The translations under genes and the position numbers were made by a program. Shown one piece after another: positions 33,700 through 48,000 of a DNA stretch of 64,000 nt (positions within the stretch are counted from its first letter, which is position 1; every line of letters starts with the position of its first letter). The notes beneath the pieces are model-generated. The model was not told where the DNA came from, searched no databases, and saw nothing but the letters and a program-made list of their open reading frames with translations. The stretch is from Bimastos eiseni (lineage: Eukaryota > Annelida > Clitellata > Crassiclitellata > Lumbricidae), in NCBI GenBank assembly GCA_959347315.1, contig OY365807.1:13529307-13593306 (forward strand). Direction: 5' to 3'.

Positions 33700-36425
33700 C
33701 CGTGTGCCACGCGGGCTACACCCAGTTTCGCGTGACCTATTTAACGATAGAACGATAGGTGCGTGCTATGAAGGAGTTAGATGTTTCCAAAACGCATTAA
33801 CAGCGAAACATGGAGGAGCACCCACCCCAACTCACCAACGCGGGCCTCACAAAAATCTAAGGGTTTTTGCGGGGTTTGTTTCTCGGAACTAAAACCGCAC
33901 CATAAGAACGGCTTGGTGCACATACACGCATTCAGGGATAATCCTTGTTCAGGTTCCCGCAGACCTCCCACGATGGGTTCGTGCCCGCCCCGCAGCTCGC
34001 TCCGACTCCTGATCAGACCCAACATGATGTCAATAGACCACCTCCTACAGATCATGAGCCACAATCCATACCAGAACTAATTTCCCAACCTTATTTGCAC
34101 ACCATGCTCATCACACATATTCCAAAAGCAGCCAGACACTGCCTCTGAGGACTGCTTACCTTCATTATTGGACACATCTTGCAAGAACTAGAATCTCCAC
34201 TTCTTTGCCAACACTTACTATCGTTTGGGACCCTGACCCTTACCCAACCAACCAGAGGCGGCAGACGACACAATATGACGTCTAAAATCAAAGCTCGCAC
34301 CAACGAATTCTTCACAAAGGTGCTTCTCCAGACCCCCGCACTTTTTACTCCGCAGGAGAACCCATGCTGGGAAGGGAGGGGAGGTCCAAACCGGGCACAA
34401 ACAATCGCCACAGCAATCGCTGCAAAATTAGAAGATGGTAACATCAGGGCTGCGGCGAGGATTCCTTGTTCGGATGATAAACTGGTTCCAACAAACCAGT
34501 CGACTTTGGAAGAATTACAGTTGAAGCATCCAGCCCACCCTACTGACCGACCGCCGATGCCGATGACCCCGCTGGGAAATCATCATCAGGTCACGGAGGA
34601 TGAAGTTCTTGCCCGCATTCGCATTTTTCCGACCGGCTTATCGGGGGGACCTGATGGCATCCGCCCACAACATATTCTGGAGCTAGTGTGCCAGGCCGAA
34701 TCTGGTCCCATTTCACTGGCTGCCATTACGGCTTTGATCAATCACATGTCCTCCCCAAATCCGTGACACTTTTTTCGGTGGAACCCTATTCGCTTTACGC
34801 AAAAGCTCGGGAGGTTCGTGCCCAATAGTCATTGGCCATTACCACTAGCAGCAAAATGCGCGAACGCCTAAGCTATCACCAAGGTTGCGTCGTATCTGAC
34901 TCCGAAACAGGTGGGGGTTGGTGAGGCGGGGGCTGTGAGGCGGCAGAGCACGCCGCAAGACGTTTCCTTGACAAGATGAACGAGGAATCTGTCCTCATCA
35001 AATTGGACTTTTGAAATGCCTTCAGTAGCCTCTATAGAGACCACATGCTACATTCTGCCTTCGCAATACTCCCCGAACTGGCACCTTTCTGCTCATTGGC
35101 GTACTCTGAACCCTCAAATACAAAATGTGGAACATTTACTTTAAGCTCGCAGGTGGGTCCCCAACAGGGCGATCCACTTGGCCCACTGCTCTTCTGCCTC
35201 CCCCTTCAGCCCATCTTGGCCGAGATGACTTCCTCTCTTGTGCTGGGTTATTTGGACGACATCTCTTTGGGAGGAAAAATGCAGACGGTGGCAGATGATG
35301 TGACACTTCTGGAGCTCAAATGCAATCTCTCGGTCTTCAATTAAACCGCTCAAGATGCGAGGTCATCTCGCATGTCTCGGATCTTGCAGCACATCCGTTG
35401 GGATGACCCGTTGGGCCAATTTACCCAAACCAGTCCCCAGGGAGCAGCACTGCTGAGCGCTTCTCTTTCTGATCAAGAGGTATTGGTAGAATCCCTTGTA
35501 GCTCAGGAAAGCGATTGAGAAAATTCTAGAAATAACTAATCACGATGCCTTAATCATTCTGCGGTACTCTCTCGGCGCCACAAAGCTGCTTCACACCATG
35601 CGATGCTGCCCATGCAATGACCATCCAGGACTGGCGCGATACGACACTGTGCTGCGCTTGGGTCTGTGCAAAATCCTGAATCTATCCTTGACCGAGGAGG
35701 CATGGCTTCAGGCAACGCTCCCCATCGAACTGGGAGGACTGGGGATTCGATCGGTGTCACAGCTGGCACTTCCCGCTTTTTTAAGTTCGGCCGCGGGCAC
35801 CGATCGTCTTCAGTCAACAATGTTGGGTAACACAGCCTCTCCTGATCTACAATGAGAGACGGCGCGGACCCGATGGCTGGGAATTGACCCGGTGCAATGT
35901 TCAGAAACCGAAATAACCCACAGACAATCGGCCTGGGACAGGCCCCTTCTAGATAAAGTCTTATCCGACCTTCAGGCCAAATTCCCGGATCCTGCTAATA
36001 GGGCTCGCCTAGGGGCAATTGCAGCCCCACATGCCGGCGACTGGTTAATGGCACTGCCCATTTCCAACTGCGGCCTTAGGTTGGACGATGAGGCAATACG
36101 AGTTGTGGTCGGCCTTCGGCTGGGGACCCCTCTGTGTGAACCACACAAATGTCCATGTGGTGCCTTGGTGGCCGCTAACGGCCGGCATAGGCTCTCTTGC
36201 GCTCTAGGCCCGGGCAGACTTCCAAGACATGTCTGAAGGACTTGGTCTACCGAGGCTTGATCCGCGCTGACTTCCCGTCAACCAAAGAACTAGCCGGATT
36301 AATGAGAACTGACGGCAGAAAGCCAGATGGTCAAACCCTGATCCCTTGGGGGTGGGCCGATGCCCGGTCTGGGACGTTAGCGTGACTGATACCTTGGCCG
36401 CATCTTGTTGAAGTTTAATTATGAC
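33700..36425 (+). pseudogene. Decayed non-LTR retrotransposon (RT plus C-terminal endonuclease-like region)
   Basis: Consecutive frame-shifted segments follow one ORF. A cysteine-containing N-terminal piece (GVCFSELKPHHKNGLVHIHA) lies near 33860. An open segment at 34179-34766 ends with SGGPDGIRPQHILELV, the first RT motif. VGVGEAGAV- and LIKLDFxNAFSSLYRDHML-like sequence appears near 34910-35050 with a stop in place. Then come the RT motif GPQQGDPLGPLLFCL and the catalytic box as LGYLDDISLGG at about 35240. The tail carries RADFPSTKEL, GRKPDGQTLIPW and, in another frame at 36366-36413, PVWDVSVTDTLAASC. This tail looks like a PD-(D/E)xK nuclease, as in R2-group LINEs with restriction-like endonucleases. 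That assignment is inferred. Many stops and shifts make it inactive. Confidence 0.85.
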
Positions 36426-36429
36426 CACA

Positions 36430-39400
36430 ATGATGGACCTGGCTTCTTTTCTGGGACCATACAAGCTTGCTTTTCATGAAATGCACACTGTCGAACATAG
36501 CCATTGTTTTACCAGTATAACATCAGCAGCCTGTGAGAAACACTATTCTGCTCCGAAATTAATTAAAACATTATCTACGAAGAACTATGTCTGATATTCG
36601 TCTAAGTAATCTGACAATGTTGTTGATTGAATCTGCTCATGCAGTCTATTGCAATAGATGCCTATGTGGATGAGGTTGACTCTTGACATGACAATCGTAT
36701 ACGGTTTTCACAGACTGTCGAACAAAGACATTGTTTTACCATGACTTCTAAATAAAAGTCATGAAATTTTTCAAGATGTAATAATCTTGAGACTGATGAT
36801 GTGAAAAATTCAGGTTGCTCGATATAATACATAATTATACATGTATCTGGTCAATGTCACTCAGTGTTGGGCTATACCTAGCACTCTCAGTTTTGAAAAA
36901 ATGTGGGTATCCAATGGGCCCCCCTGTCCGATCCTCGGCCCCTTGACCCCTCCTATGAAAAATCCTAGAGCCGCCACTGGGCTTGCCACTCCGTTGCCGC
37001 TCCATTCACCAAATAAGACCTAGAACACAATCATATTCGCCCACTCAAAGACGACTATCAATACACCCCCCGATTTTCCTATAAAAATTATTTACTAATG
37101 CTAATGCATATCGTAATCGCCAAACTCCTAAAACGTCACTCGAAAGCCAAACACACCGCGCCAGCTTACTATGGGGGAAGCATGTCATTTCAGAGATTGG
37201 TAACATCTACCATGTCCATGTTGACACGCCAGACTTTGCGATGCAAATACATGGCGCATAAATCGGACTTTATTCGTTTCAACTTGATGTCAAGTAACCG
37301 GAAATTATCCATGTTTACCAAGTTCTGCTTAATGTAAGCCTAAATGACATTTGAAGATTTCTGTAATGCGTTTTTTTTCCAGGGTGTTAAACTGGAAATG
37401 GCCAATAGCTGTTGCCCTATGTTATAAGCAATATAGCCACCCCAGAACACAATGCACAACTCCTCAGCTGTTTGCACTTGGACAGTGTCAGTTACAATCC
37501 TGAATAAAGGAAGAGGGCGACGCTATAGTGATCTTTGTTATCACACAGTGTCGCTATAATGCAACTAACACCACAAGAGAACGATCGATGCATAAGACAT
37601 CAATTGGTGGTCGCTTCAACTGAAACCGTAGAAAAAATCGTAATCCACTAAAGAATATTTGATAGGTGAGAGAAACCAGAAGTGTGGCCAGTGTGGTTGG
37701 CCAGTGTATCTAATCTAACCTAGTCTAAGGACGTCTATAGAAGTATTTTCATCCTGCCGAATAAATTAGTTGTCGTCACTCTGAGTGAAGTCGCAATCAA
37801 AAGACAAAATCTTTTTGAAAAAGAAAAAGCCAGGTGGAGATCTGATAGATCAGAGAAACCAAACGACGACAAGTCAGAAGGTTTAATCCTTTAACCACTG
37901 GCCGCAGTGGATAGTTTTTTCCTAGCAGCAGATTGAAAATGGCGGGAAAAACAACGACCCTGTCTGGCGCTAGTAGTTTACTACTCTCGCTATCACCAAA
38001 TGTCAGGATCAGCAGATATATTGTGTACCACTTGCAATAAATGTCCATATTGTGTGCACAAATAAGCAATTAGATTACTCTTATCCTGTATATCTGTTCC
38101 ATAATGGCCATCTGAAACTGACAAAAAGCACATTTTTGCATTTGACAACCATTTTAAAGGCCATGTATAGGCATGTGGGAGAAGTAATAAAGCTGCAAAA
38201 TTTACACCATTGGAAAGAGTAGCTCAAATACTATTAAAAACAACAAGAATTGTTTTTGAGACTTCTGTTGTTCAAGCGCTGTAGTTGATTTTATCACCAT
38301 GGTATTAGCCCACAAATGCCTAAGACACTACAGGAAACAACTAATCTATTTATTAATTAGATTAAATGACACATAAAATTCATTTGGAACTGTCAATATT
38401 GGGAGCACTATACATGCATTTAGTATGCAGGCAATATGTAAATGAAGAACTATTCTCAGTCTAATATAAAGTTTGTCAATACATTTCACATATTAACAAC
38501 AGGAGACATTGGTGCAGTTTTAATATTTTTTTCCGTTTTTGACTTGCAATAAAATGCTAAATTCCACATTAATGCCATCGGGAAATGATCCAGCAACTCG
38601 CTTACAATGTCCGAGAGAGTTTTGTAGCCTGAACCATAATCATTTCTCGGCTTGCTTATAACATCGGGGACCGTAACTTACGCATAATGTATTGGTCTAC
38701 TGCCATTGGTCGCCGATGGTCAGAACATAATACTTCTGGCACGTTATTGACACAAAGGAGTAAGTAAGCTTTGCATAAGTTTAAAAATTACACTAACCAT
38801 AACCCTAAACAACCCTCCTAACGCCTAACCTGACCCTAACCGACTTTCGCATAGCTTAACCTGACCACAACTGACCCTTTTTAGCTTTTTACCGTGCGCA
38901 TGCGCTAAAGGTTGTGTACATGTGTCCACATAAGCCACGCTCAAAATATGCGAAAGATGCAGTCCCCGATGATATAAATAAGCCCATTTCTTTTCAACAG
39001 CCCTAGGCAACACGTTTTGTCACAGAGAATGCAGCGAGTCCAATCCCCTGGATTAATGCTTGGTTCCAGATCCATTGTACAGTAGGTAATCATAATCTCC
39101 AAACTTTCAAAGCCAATCGCAAGGCACCACCCTATAAACGATGTGCTGCGTCGAGTCAGAGGACTTGTACACTGGTTAGTCCAGAGGGGTGTGGGTAAAC
39201 TGCGAACCGGCGAACTTGTTTTGGATTGGCTGCCAAAGGTCTCGTGACCGGTTGCCATTTATATTTTTATTCAAACGGCCAAATGTTTTCGGCAATTATC
39301 TTAACAATATTAGCTATGATCTTGAGCCCTGTCTATCAACTACACTAACCTTAACCGACCCTCACGATGCCCACCCTGACCCTTACGATGCCTTAACCTG

Positions 39401-40560
39401 ATCCGTTCGCGCCTATGGTTCGTATTTTACCGGTTCGCAGTTCACCGGTTCGCGATTTGCATTTTACCAACACCCAGTCCAGAGAAGGTTCGGGTCCGGT
39501 AATGTGCAGTTCATATTCGGTAAAGTCCTACCGAAACTACATAAATTTCTTCAAAACTCTCAATTCGAAAAATATAAGCATCTTTCAACTTTCATTGATT
39601 TGTTTTGAACAATTTTGAACTTCTACAATCTCTGAAATTACTAACCGGAAGTTTACAAAAGGACCATGAAACATTATAATTATCACGGATAAGCCCAATA
39701 AAAGCCCATATTGACTAGATAAACTGTGCAAAAATAGCATTAAATTTCTCTTTTCTCGAACACATTCAAGAATGTGCAGATATCCAGTTCGCTTTATAAA
39801 TAAACAATGAACTTATAAAATAATATTTATGCTTGTAAATAGTGCTTGCACAATGCAAGGGTTCCGTGACGTTAACAAAACGCACTATATCTCGTGCGCA
39901 CGACTTATTAAGTCGAGGGAACGAGTTAATAACACATATTGAGTTTTTTAAATACATTTAATTGATGTCTGGGTAGATTGCAGATTTGTTGAACAAATTG
40001 TTCATATTATACAAGGGCGTCTACTCCAAACCTAAGAATGTGCGGACGCGGGTGTAGATCTGGGTTAGTAAGCACACAATTTAGTTGAAAATGGAGTAAA
40101 ATAACAAGAAAAAAATAAATGAGAGAAAAGGAAAGTTTGTGGCACCTCTGCCCCCGCGGACATTATGTGACATGGTGCGGACGCATACCACGGTGTAAGG
40201 GTTGCTAGGGCCCACATGGTAAGCACAAAATTTGGTTGAAATGTAAACAGTTACAAATTTTTTTTTTAAATAAAATTTTCTGTAGGCTCAGGCGTCACGT
40301 GACTTAGTCCGTTCGCATGCTAGAGGGTATGCCTGGCCTGGGCGCATTACTTTCGTGTAATTATTTGATGCAGTTATCTATCAAGTTGACCCAAATTGTT
40401 TACCATTATCGGAATGTCTATTCAGCAAATTAGTTCAGCAAAGTCGTTTAGCAGATTAGCAAGACCCCAGCTGATATACAAGCGCCGAGCTGACACTGGC
40501 GCTGAATGTATTCACTATTCAATGGTTTATTTTTGCAATTCTAACTAGGCCTACTTTTTT
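36430..40560. other. Intergenic stretch upstream of the ZC2HC1 gene
   Basis: No exon is supported. It contains telomere-like CCTAACC/GACCCT repeats (38790-38930, 39345-39405), inverted GAACCGG motifs (39195-39215 versus 39430-39465) that may bound another small element, and a diverged tandem duplication at 40030-40110 / 40165-40260 (TGTGCGGACGC, GTAAGCACA, AATTTGGTTGAAA). A C-rich fragment with GAGCCGCCACTGGG near 36968 resembles a transposon end. Confidence 0.4.
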
Positions 40561-40739
40561 TATCCATTATCACTCATGTTAGCATTCTGTAATTTTAAAG
40601 CGTGTGTTACTCAATGAAAGGAATATTCAACTTTTTCAAAATCAAATACGGTTATACCTCAAATTATGCCACAACATAATATTTACTTTTTCTGCTTGTC
40701 TTTTGCTGCGGCCCTGCTGTTGTTGCTAACGAAAACAAA

Positions 40740-43700
40740 ATGGATTACGATGAAGGTGATACTTTTTCTGTTAAATTATTGAAGTTTATTTATCGATTAA
40801 CAAGTTCGTTAAGAGTATGAATATGTTGATTTTCATTGTGTGTGAACCTAATGAACGACTGGAAAATAATGTAATCAAGACCACGAGAGAAAGGAAACAA
40901 TTTAGTCGTTACAATAGATCATTACATTTATTGACTATATCTGGCGTGCATATTTCTTTTAGTAATGGTCTTGAAGCTCTAAATCAAAGCAACTTTTCGA
41001 ATTAATTTCTGTTTATTTCCCTGTCGTCTATGTTAGTTACTTTTGCAAAGTGTGATCAATTAGAATAGGTAAAGGTTCATTAAAGGGGCGATCGATCTTC
41101 AAGATTACCGTTTTCTAACGTTGAAATCTTTGCTACTACTCGTGGAAAGTGGAAATCGGCATCATAGGTGATTTAGTATGTAATACATGCAGCTTGTCAA
41201 TAATAAGAGTATGGGTAGGCTTGTTGTACTAGTGCCAGTTCTAGTATTAATTATAATTGATGACTCTACATTACACCTTAAGTTTATTCGGATAAACTAT
41301 GTTCAAACACGCAGGCTCAAGGCTCGCATGAATTTCTTATTTTTTATGATAATAATTATTATTTTTATTGTAGATAATCAGAATTTTGTGAAAATATTAT
41401 TTTTTGTATTTACAGTGATTTACAGATCTCGATCTATAATGTTCATATATTTTTTTATTAAAAAGTATTCAATTTAAATTTATTCATTATTCAAATAAAA
41501 ATGATGCTACCATGTGTGCATGCATACATTTTGTCAATATTTTATTTTTTAGTTAAAAGTTTAAATATTTATTATTATTAATAGTAAATAAGTAAAATTC
41601 ATAATTGTTTTCAAATTTATTATTGCATTATAATTATAGTTTATGCCATAGGTATAGTGCACCAGAGGCACGATTTTTAGTTGTGGTCTTTGACCAAGAC
41701 TCAAATTTAAGTTGTCCTTGAGCTTGTAAGGGATGAAAAATACTGGCTTCGAGTTCTATGAATTGGATTATACTCGCTTTTGGGTTCTTCTGAAAATACA
41801 TAGGTATTGGGTACATTTTACTAAATTTTCTTTATTCTGATGATTATTTTGTCGTTTTCTTTCAGACTATGGAGCTGGCCATCTTATTGAATGTAACATC
41901 TGTGGCCGTCGCTTTGCCAATGAAGCCCTTGTGAGTAGTTTTCTCTGTTACCTGTTGAGTTTAAATGGCTCCAGGTATTTGTTAATTAACTTCAATGCTG
42001 CATTTTGTTAACTGTTTTATACATTTCAGATAGATGATGAGCTCATTTATGAAGACATTGCATTAGTGTCATTCTGCATTTCCCTATGACTCTGCTCTTC
42101 GCATGAGTTTGCTGTTAGAGAGTACACGACAGAGCAAGGGTGCCTTAACTTGACCCTACAGATTATAACCCACAGGCTAAGAAGGTCTGATTGACATCTG
42201 TTACTTTTTGTAGACACGACACCGGCCAATCTGTATGAAAGCCTCGCAGAAGAAGCGAAAAATCTTTGATTCATCTAAACAGCGAGCAGAGGGAACGGAA
42301 TTGGTCCAGTTTCAAAGGAAGAACCCAGCTGCAAGAAGGGTAAACAGAACTGATTACATTGGTCTACGGTAGCTTCTTTTTAAAATTTCTATGAAGGTCA
42401 TTATTGGTTTATGTATACACGAAAATGATTACGCTTGATTCGTTCTATTGCTTGCATCAAGAAAATTATTGAGTACTATTAACTGTTGTTTTCCCAGATG
42501 ATGAATTTCGGCAGTGTTTGGTCTCACTTGTTGACATTGTCAGCGTGCAGCTATGGATATGGATGTGACGTATTTGTAAAATGTTCTCAATAATTTAGCA
42601 TTCAGTTTCTTTCAGGAGAAGTACCATTGGCTCAAGTGGATTTCTTATGACTGATCTTGTTATTGTGTGCCTTAGAAATTCAATTGATCAGCCAAGATCT
42701 GTTTCAGGAAGAATTCTAAAGTTATGATCCGTGATCTCCTGTAGAAGGATGCCATATTTAATAGTTGGAGCATGCATAGTCATTACAAATGTTGATATTT
42801 GTAATGAAAATTAGTGTCAAAACATTGTTACTGTAGAATGATCATTCACAACCCGCAAGAGCAGCAGCAAAGGTATTATGGATCGGGTTGTGTTGTATGT
42901 TAAAAATGTGCTCAGTAATTTAGCACTAAGTTTCTTTTAAGTAGAAATGCCATTTGGTACAGGAGTGCTTGTTTATGCTTGCTTACTACTAATATTGATA
43001 TTGTTTGCCATAGAATTTCCATTGGTGAATCATCAACCAGAGTCTTTTTTAGGCAGAATTCTGAAGTTATGAGCCTGGATCTCACACAGAAAGACAACAT
43101 TTCAACAGTTGGAGCATGCATTGTCGTTAAAAACATTGAAATCTGTGCTGAAAATTAGTGTCAAAATATTGTTACTGTAGAATGATCAGTCACAACCAGC
43201 CAGAGCAGCAGCGAAGGTATTGTCAACTTCATACCAATGGTACCTCACATACTGATATCATGTGGTATGGCACAATAGTGTAATGGTTGGAGGGTTTGTA
43301 CAGTTGGCTTAAAGGTTGGGGTTGAAATCCCTGCCAGGACAGAAAGATACCGGGATATTCCAAGATTTCTCTTGCACTACTGTCTGTGAAGTCGGCTATT
43401 AAAACGCTATAGAGGCCATGAAGTGAAGACATAGCATTGTCAAATTCACAGAGAACTGGATTTTGCCCTCATATGCAGATTGCAGAGGCTAAGAAAAATT
43501 AAGTCAATGTTGCTTCTTGTCCATGGCTGCTTCTCAAGGTTGCCTCAAGGGATGTTGTTTCTCTTCTTTCCAGATGGTCACATTGACTGGGACCATAACA
43601 GGCCCACACGTATTACTGTTGGCTGCTTCTGGGCTGCTTTAGGCCCAGTGTGAGAGTAGCAAAAACGTGACCAAGAGGTTTAAATGCATAGAAGCATCAG

Positions 43701-44917
43701 GTCCTGAATTTCTCTTTATGTGATCATTGACTAAACATATTCATAGGATATGTTTTATACATGTCTACTCCTCTGACTACAAACCAGGTTCACTAAAGAA
43801 CATAACTGAGAATCATGGAGAATTGGGGATAGCATGCATAAGCCACTTGGAGTATAATGAGCCCAGAATTTCTCTGACCTGTTCTTTGGATGATCTTCCA
43901 ATTGATGTTTCTGGCCAACACAAGACTGCTGTTATGGAAATGGAGATCTTTAAAGTTATTAGATTGAGCTGCTTGCCATTCCAGGGGCGTCCAGATAGGG
44001 GATCCAGAGGCAAATGCCTCCAGTTTCAGGTAGGGGGAATATTTTGCCTTCCTGACACTTGGGACCAGAGGTTTGCCCTCTTTGCTCAAAGGGGGATTGA
44101 TGCCCCTGGGCCATTCGACATTTCCGAATACGATTTAATCTGTGTGACTATCATGTAGGTTTACTCTGTTTTAATTGTGGATTGTGTTCTTGATCTGTAG
44201 AACTTTTGTGGCTTGTTCTGTAAATGATTTTGCAATGTGTAGTTGTTCACGTGCTCTGTTGGTTTCCGATTGAGTGTAATTAAGTATTTCTTTAGGATGT
44301 TTTTTAAATAAAATTTTGACAGGCATGATTAATGCATATGATATTATACACTCAGTATCATTGTAATTCTAAATAACAGATAATTTGAATAGTGCAGTTA
44401 GAAGAACCACATTGTAGAGATTTAGCAAAATAGCAACATTTTGTGCCATAAAGATTTGGGAACAACCTAGTAATTCTTTGTTGCACAGCAGAGGTCTGTC
44501 ACTGGGTAAGGGTGACTTTGAAGTACTTAGCTTTTAGGTAGGATGCAGTACATGTGAACAAGCAGTTCTGCATCAGCATAAAGTTCTTAAAGTGAATGTA
44601 GCTTGAAATGGGCAATCAATGCAGCTCATCCTGCTTAGTGTTTGATATATTACTAAAGCTGTTTTAAATGGATTGAAGTTGATCGATCGAAGAGAGAGAG
44701 GAAGATCTACTTAAATGGCATTGCCATGATCCACCTTAGAGCATAAAATTATATATTTATATGTCAGGGTATAAATTGCAGCCAAAGCAAAGAAGGAAGT
44801 ATTTGGAAAGCTATGCTGCTAGTTATGCATGTCTATGTTGTGAAGTTGTTTACTGTTGCCAAGTCAGATCACATGTAGATATATGTGTATGTCTATATAT
44901 ATGTCTATATATATGTC

Positions 44918-44975
<58 letters not shown>

Positions 44976-45045
44976 GACATATATAGACATACACATATAT
45001 CTACATGTGACCTGACTTGGCAACAGTAAACAACTTCACAACATG

Positions 45046-45080
<35 letters not shown>

Positions 45081-48000
45081 GACTATATATATATATATAT
45101 ATTTAAATTCATATATGTATATATATATATTACACAGAGGTGTTTGACCATACTTCTGCAATGGATTTATGGGTTTGACTTTTGGCAGAATAAAATGTGA
45201 TTTGTAGAGGGAAGACTGAAAATTCCCTTCCCTCTGGTTCAGACCAGACTTCCTTTCGCTTTGTTGGGCCTTGCCTGCGGTGGCCATTCCACCTAAATTT
45301 AAGGAAAGTGCCAAACTCGTTTGTGCTTGATTCCTAGCACTGGCCTTATAATTTCAAATGGAGGAAGTCATAGCCAGTGATGTGACGTCTCTGAACTCAT
45401 CCTGAGCTGCCTCGGAAAGTACGCTTTTGAAAGCAGCTTTTGCCCACAAGTCTTTTCTTCCTCCAAGTGCATGAAGCACAAAACTATGATGACCTTGCAG
45501 TGGAATCATCTGTATCAATGAATCAGTAAAACAATTTTTGGTTGTTTTCGAATCCTGTACATAAGGATATCCCTCCATCAAAATTTATTACCAACACAAC
45601 GGGTTTCATGCAGTACAAGAACCTATATTAGTGGACTGTGGCTTAACTTTTCTAATCTCTTTTCTAGCGGCCAGAGCCAGCAGCCTCAAAGAAGGGCAAC
45701 TGGCGTCAGAAGCATGCGGATTTCATCAACACCATCCGTGCTGCCAGAGGGGTAAAGTTAGCGATGGAGCGTGGAGAACCACTCCCACCTCCTCCTCCTC
45801 CAAGCTACAATCCAGGTCAGATGTGCAATGCACTTGGAGGTTCTTCGAAAGGCGCTAGATAAATGTGCAGATCAACAAATACATACTAACTTATTCAGCA
45901 TGATATTGACAGTTTAAAACCATTTTTATGGAACTCTATTATTACTGGCAACCCATTCATATACCAGTATTTGAAGCAATGTAGGCCTTCACTGTAACAG
46001 CTTACATCGAAACAATGTTCTCTGAAGCAGTGTACGCTGATGCATTGTTCTCTAAAAGAATGTTCACTGAAACAATGGACCCTGAAGGAAGTTCGAGTTC
46101 AATTGATCAATCTTCAGACATGAGTCCAATTTCAATCCTTATCTTCAAATGTGGGTCCAAGTTCTAATCCTTCCACTGTAGTAGTAGTTTCAGTCTAACA
46201 ATACTCTGTGATAGCAACGATCATTAGCGTCGCTCTCCTCCTCTATCCAGGCGTCTGACTTGAATTTTTATTCCACAGTCCACAAAGTCTGTTGTAACGA
46301 TTGGTTGGGTTTCATTTTAGACTACATCCAATGCGACTACTGTGGTCGGAGATTCGCTGAATCTGCTGCCCAGAGACACATCGATTTCTGCAAAGAACAA
46401 CATGAACGGCTTCCACTAAAGAAGAAGCCAGACTATGCAGCTGCACAGAAGCAGGCCACACGGCTCCAGGTTAGATGTTAATGCTTCTGTGGTGACTCAG
46501 CAAGCGACCTGACTTATTTTACCAGTCAATTCATGCCTGTAAACTGGTATGCTGATGTTGTATTGTGAAACTTGATATCAGTTGAATGTGAGTTTTGAGC
46601 TCGCTTAAAAGTATCACTTTCCCAGATGAGATGTGGTGTTTAGGAGAAGTAAGGGAAACTTCCTGTATTGAAGATACAATTCTCCATCCCATAAATATCA
46701 CTTCTATCCAGAGGTCTCATTCACCCCCACACCCACCCAACCAATGTATGACAACAGAAGACTGGTTAATGAATGTCTCCAGTACATCATTTCTTATAGC
46801 ACTGATGAATGAGCCAAGCGAATGCTGGTTAAATCTTTATCTTGTTATATAATTTGCTGACAGTACCAGCCACCTAAGTTGAAGAAAACTGGACCCAGTT
46901 ACCAGCAACCATCTGTCCAGGTCGACTACACTGACGAAGGCGGCTACAGTGCCGGCGGCGGATATCGTAGCTCCGGATATTCCGCATCGAGCCACGGATA
47001 CTCCAACCCGTCCAGCAAAGTTGCATCTAAGACATCGCGTAGGTTCTTCAGATATTATCCGCTGCTGGTGTGACTGTGACGGTGAGTGATGAAGGATGGC
47101 GACTACAAAGGTTTTTGATGATTTGTCGATGATTATGATGATGATGGTTTGATGATGCATTAATTCATTTTCATTATTTTCACGAATTCTATACAGTGCC
47201 TCTTCAAGAAACCTACATTTCCTGCCTAAGCACAGATGATACTGGTGATGATGACAATAATGATGATAATGATTATAGTAATAGCAATGAAGCTGATGAT
47301 AATGATTATGGTGAAGATTGTGATGACGACTATGATGATGAGGGCGGCGGTGGAGGTGGTGACGACGACGATGATGATGATGGTGACGATGATGATGATG
47401 ATGATGAATAGTATTGATTTGTATTGATTAGAGTACTAATTAATTTAAATCATGCTCTTTTGCTATAGTTCGTGGACGTGGAAGTGCTTCGGTCCAGAGT
47501 GCCAGCAGAAACAGTAAAAACATGGTGAATGTCATATTTATAGCATATTACTTGAGCCTATTCCTCAGATGTTCAATGTTTTCCAGCATTTATTAGTTGC
47601 AATCCAACACTTCAGATGCTGGCTAATTAATTAGACAACAGCCAATTGTAATTCTAGTCAAGTAGCTGTCACCTGAACCTGATCCTAATTCTAATTGAGT
47701 AGCAAAGTTGAACTTATTCTGATTGAGAAACGATTAGCTGATCAATTAGTTTGAAGAATATACTTACTTACTCGTTTACTCACTTTCTTGATGATTGTTT
47801 CTGTTGACATTTTCTATCAGTCAGAACTTGATGAGTTTTGTTGATCTGTATGCTTTAATTTCTCATGAACATATTTTAAGCCATGAAACTTATCAACTTA
47901 CCAACTTATCAAAAGTTGGTAAAAAGATGGTGTATGTGGTGGTGGTGGTGATGTATGTGGTGATGGTGTTGGTGATAAGGGCGGTTTTAATGGTTTTGGT

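Noticed and set aside
43727..44158. 143-codon plus-strand frame inside ZC2HC1 intron 3
   Set aside because: Does not connect in phase with exons 3 and 4 and has no recognisable domain.
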